Source: JAJEBT01 sp965214975
GTDB lineage: Bacteria; Pseudomonadota; Alphaproteobacteria; MPNO01; UBA830
Direction of reading: 5' to 3'
Assembly (NCBI GenBank): GCA_965214975.1
Contig: OZ244055.1
Coordinates: forward strand, 1,364,001-1,428,000
DNA: 64,000 nt
The position numbers and the translations under genes were made by a program. Below are positions 61,686 to 64,000 of this stretch, piece after piece; position 1 is the stretch's first letter; every line of letters begins with the position of its first letter. Under the pieces are notes generated by a model. It had not been told where the DNA came from. It was given only the letters and a program-made list of their open reading frames with translations, and searched no databases.

Positions 61686-61931
61686 GCCCCGCTCTGGCCG
61701 AAGCTGGCCGTCAAGCTCGCAACGCCGCCTCCCCTTCCGGGCCCAAGGGTGTCCCACGCTCCCCGATCGCGGCCGATTCCGGTCGGTCCGGGCCGCGTCC
61801 GGGCGTCGCGGCTGGCGCGCGACGGTCCGTTTCGCGGGGTCGCGGCCTTCTTTCGGGGCGGGATTCGGGTCCGGAGGCGCGGGAGGCCGCTGCCGGCGGA
61901 CCGGCGGCGTTGCGGCGGCGCGCCGCGGCGT

Positions 61932-62620
61932 TCAGGAGGACAGGATCGCGGCGAAGGCGTCCCTGCGCCGGAGCGCGAAGCGCCGGGCCGCCGAGGCGAT
62001 GCCGGCGGAGCCGGTCCTGTGGAGGATGACCGCGAGCGCGAGGTTGGTGGCGGTCGCGTTGTTCCCGGGCGCGAAGCCGGTCCGCGCGAGGCACGCGTCC
62101 TCTCCGAAGACCGTGTCCCGGACGTGGCGGGTGGCCTCGACCGCCCGGTGTCCGCGGTTCCAGGCGAGGAGATCCTGCGGGGAGGCGCGCTCCGCCGGCG
62201 CCGAGGTGATGCCGCAGGCATGCCCGCCGGCGGTCTCTCCGGTGCCGTTGCGGAAAGCCCGGGGATTCAATGCCCCGGGCTGCAAACGCGGCATAACCCT
62301 ATTGTCGGCATGGCGGGTGTTGTTCGCGATCAGGTGCGGGCGACGGTGCCGCCGGTGCGGCGACCAGCCGATCCAGCGGTCCCGGTGCACGCTCTCGAAG
62401 GCTGCCACCCCGCGAGCGCGATCCGCTGCCCGCGCCACTCGACGACGTGGCGCAGCCCGCGTCCGGCGAAGCGCTTGAAGCCGAGGTGGTGGTGCCGCGC
62501 GACCGTCGCGTCCCGCCGCACGCGCTCGTGCGGCTCCGCGAGACGGACCGTCACCTCGGCAAGCGGGAAGCCGTCGGGCGTGCTCCCGAAGAGGGGTCTG
62601 GCGTGCGCTCGGTGGCCCAT
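61932..62620 (-). pseudogene. Decayed DUF4338 / ISAs1-like transposase
   Basis: From 62620 one frame reads VRRDATVARHHHLGFKRFAG and LRHVVEWRGQRIALAGWQ, the start of a DUF4338 (DruA-like) domain. A frameshift near 62400 continues as RDRWIGWSPHRRHRR and PHLIANNTRHA. Most of the middle is missing: it jumps to GITSAPAERASPQDLLAWNR, HRAVEATRHVRDTVFGEDAC and ARTGFAPGNNATATNLALAV, the C-terminus of ISAs1-like DDE transposases. DUF4338-DDE fusions are known in insertion elements, so this is one such gene with a frameshift and a large internal deletion. Inactive. Confidence 0.75.
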
Positions 62621-62815
62621 GCCGCCATGCTGGCCGAATCGGCGGCGAAAAGCCGGAGCCCGGTCCAGCCGGCCTCGCCGGGAACCCGAAACGCCGACCA
62701 GACCGGGCGTGGGATCGCCCTGGTCGACCGCGGCGGGCGCGTTCCAATCGCGAGCGGGATCGTCTACGCTGGCCAGCGGTGCCGTTCGGCCCGGAATCCC
62801 GGAGGCGATCGCCGG

Positions 62816-63496
62816 ATGTCGGAATTTCGCGAGACGAGGGCCTGCGTGTTCGACGCCTACGGCACGCTGTTCGACGTCCATTCGGCCGCCGCCCGCCTCC
62901 GGGGCGAGGTCGGCGAACGGGCCGACGAGATGTCGGTGATCTGGCGGGAGCGCCAGCTCCGCTACACCTGGCTGCACGGCCTCATGGGACGCTCCGCGGG
63001 TTTCTGGGAGATCACCGGCAACGCCCTCGACTACGCGATGGACGCGGTGGGGATTTCCGACTCCGCGCTGCGCGCCCGGCTCATGGAACTCTATCTGGAG
63101 CTCGAGCCGTTTCCCGAGGTCGCCGGCACGCTCGCGCGCCTCAAGGCCGCCGGGAAGAAGGTCGCCATTCTCTCCAACGGCGACATGCCGATGCTGGTCA
63201 GCGCCGCCAAGAGCGCCGGCATCTACGCGATGCTCGACGACATCCTCTCGGTGCGGCCGGCGGACACCTTCAAGCCCCACCCCCTGGTCTACCAGCTGGC
63301 GGTCGACCGCCTCCGCATCCCGGCCGAACAGGTGGCGTTCCAGTCCTCGAACGCGTGGGACGCCCACGGCGCCGCCGCCTTCGGGTTTCTCGCCGTCCGG
63401 GTCAACCGGTCGGGGGAGCCTCCGGAGCGTCTGCCGGCTCCGCCGCAGGCGGAGATCGCGACGCTTTCCGAGCTTCCCGCGCTTCTCGGTCTGTGA
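62816..63496 (+). CDS. Haloacid dehalogenase type II (L-2-haloacid dehalogenase-like)
   Basis: 226 residues from the ATG at 62816 (ggagg upstream). HAD nucleophile in VFDAYGTLFDVHSAA, motif II ILSNGD, lysine in DTFKPHPLVYQ and acid in FQSSNAWDAHGAAAFGF; the SSNAWD motif and RQLRYTWLHGLMG helix mark 2-haloacid dehalogenases. It hydrolyses short 2-haloacids or acts as a phosphatase. It overlaps the next gene by 4 bp. Confidence 0.93.
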   Translation: MSEFRETRACVFDAYGTLFDVHSAAARLRGEVGERADEMSVIWRERQLRYTWLHGLMGRSAGFWEITGNALDYAMDAVGISDSALRARLMELYLELEPFPEVAGTLARLKAAGKKVAILSNGDMPMLVSAAKSAGIYAMLDDILSVRPADTFKPHPLVYQLAVDRLRIPAEQVAFQSSNAWDAHGAAAFGFLAVRVNRSGEPPERLPAPPQAEIATLSELPALLGL

Positions 63497-64000
63497 GGGC
63501 GCACGCCGTGGCCTGTCGCGAACGCAGCGTCTCCACGCATGACGGCCTTCGCCTTCACGTCCGCGACTACGGCGACGCGCTCGATCCGCGCCCCGCCCTG
63601 CTCTGCCTGGGCGGGCTCACGCGCAACTCTTCGGATTTCGAGACGTTCGCCGAACGGTTCTCGCGGGACGGACGGCGCGTGGTCTGCCCGGACTACCGCG
63701 GGCGGGGCCGCTCCGGGCGCGACCCGAACTGGCGCAACTACAACCCGGCAACCTATCTGCGCGACATCCACGATCTCTCGGCGGCGCTTCAGGTTCACCG
63801 CGCGGTCGTCGTCGGAACCTCCCTCGGCGGCCTTCTGGCCATGGCCATGGGGGCGGCCGCGCCGACGGCGCTCGCGGGCGCGGTCGTCAACGACGTCGGC
63901 CCCGAACTCGACGAGGCGGTTCTGGCGCGACTGGTCCGCGTTCTTTCCGACGACCGCCCGCGGAAGGACTGGGACGAGGCCGTCGCGTTCACGCGGGAGT
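63493..64000 (+). CDS. Alpha/beta hydrolase, 3' end outside the window
   Basis: Begins at a GTG overlapping the dehalogenase stop (GTGA); an alternative GTG is at 63508. Oxyanion region LLCLGGLTRNSSDFETFA, CPDYRGRGRSGRD and nucleophile elbow VVVGTSLGGLLAMAMGAAAP are clear. About 169 residues are visible. The typical neighbour of a dehalogenase-like gene; substrate unknown. Confidence 0.9.
   Translation, partial: MRAHAVACRERSVSTHDGLRLHVRDYGDALDPRPALLCLGGLTRNSSDFETFAERFSRDGRRVVCPDYRGRGRSGRDPNWRNYNPATYLRDIHDLSAALQVHRAVVVGTSLGGLLAMAMGAAAPTALAGAVVNDVGPELDEAVLARLVRVLSDDRPRKDWDEAVAFTRE

Noticed and set aside
62330..63367. Long minus-strand frame antisense to the haloacid dehalogenase
   Set aside because: Mostly a shadow; only the part from 62620 downward carries the DUF4338 remnant.

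Overview
This 64 kb window looks like chromosome from a high-G+C alphaproteobacterium, probably of the Rhodospirillales or a related order. The evidence is the gene content and order: nrdR-ribD-ribE-ribBX-ribH-nusB-thiL beside glyA and rpiB; the run bamE / cytochrome bc1 chaperone / DUF177 / rpmF / plsX / fabH / ihfA / merR followed by tRNA-Pro(GGG); a K+-insensitive proton-pumping pyrophosphatase; and many TRAP, CoA-transferase, acyl-CoA dehydrogenase and molybdenum hydroxylase genes. The taxonomic call is inference; no rRNA is present.

Left edge (1-5.7 kb): an accessory patch of visibly lower G+C. A transposase tail and a frameshifted gene remnant lie beside a tightly overlapping three-gene minus-strand operon. 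Its first protein (688 aa) joins an almost complete N4-gp56-type phage major capsid protein (HK97 fold) to a DUF262 (ParB/Srx, GmrS-like) domain. The second is an AAA ATPase with a DUF3696 tail. The third is an unrecognised 326-aa protein. I consider this the most likely undescribed system here, probably anti-phage.

5.7-18.7 kb: two TauE/SafE exporters and a beta-hydroxyacid dehydrogenase, four cupin genes, DUF1330, a CinA-like protein, sfsA, map, a metallo-beta-lactamase-fold protein, a UbiD decarboxylase broken by one extra base, and an MFS transporter. 18.8-25.9 kb: the riboflavin/thiamine/NusB/NrdR/GlyA/RpiB housekeeping block; its RibBA homologue has lost the GTP cyclohydrolase II zinc cysteines (RibBX type). 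25.9-34 kb: a Rieske ring-hydroxylating dioxygenase pair, glnS, and a pyrimidine cluster (pyrE, M20 amidohydrolase, pyrD, pyrK).

34-38.3 kb: an XRE regulator with a palindrome upstream, then a short gene whose in-frame UGA lies in a CxxU motif and is followed by a hairpin (a SelW-like Rdx selenoprotein), a two-subunit CoA-transferase, a thioesterase and an SDR. 38.3-44.2 kb: a five-gene overlapping catabolic operon whose first two genes resemble NicX and NicD of nicotinate degradation. 44.3-48.4 kb: an orphan MlaF-like ATPase and a TRAP transporter whose large permease is frameshifted. 48.8-55.8 kb: hppA and the conserved lipid/IHF block ending in tRNA-Pro.

55.8-64 kb: a three-subunit molybdenum hydroxylase, a TauD-family oxygenase, a small conserved-looking ORF, an antitoxin and a GNAT toxin (TacA/TacT type) fused into one frame by a single extra base, a decayed DUF4338/ISAs1-like transposase, a haloacid-dehalogenase-like hydrolase and an alpha/beta hydrolase that runs off the end. 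Several single-base indels in short G/C runs (ubiD, dctM, tacAT, and the remnant near 0.9 kb) could be real decay or sequencing error; raw-read inspection would separate the two.
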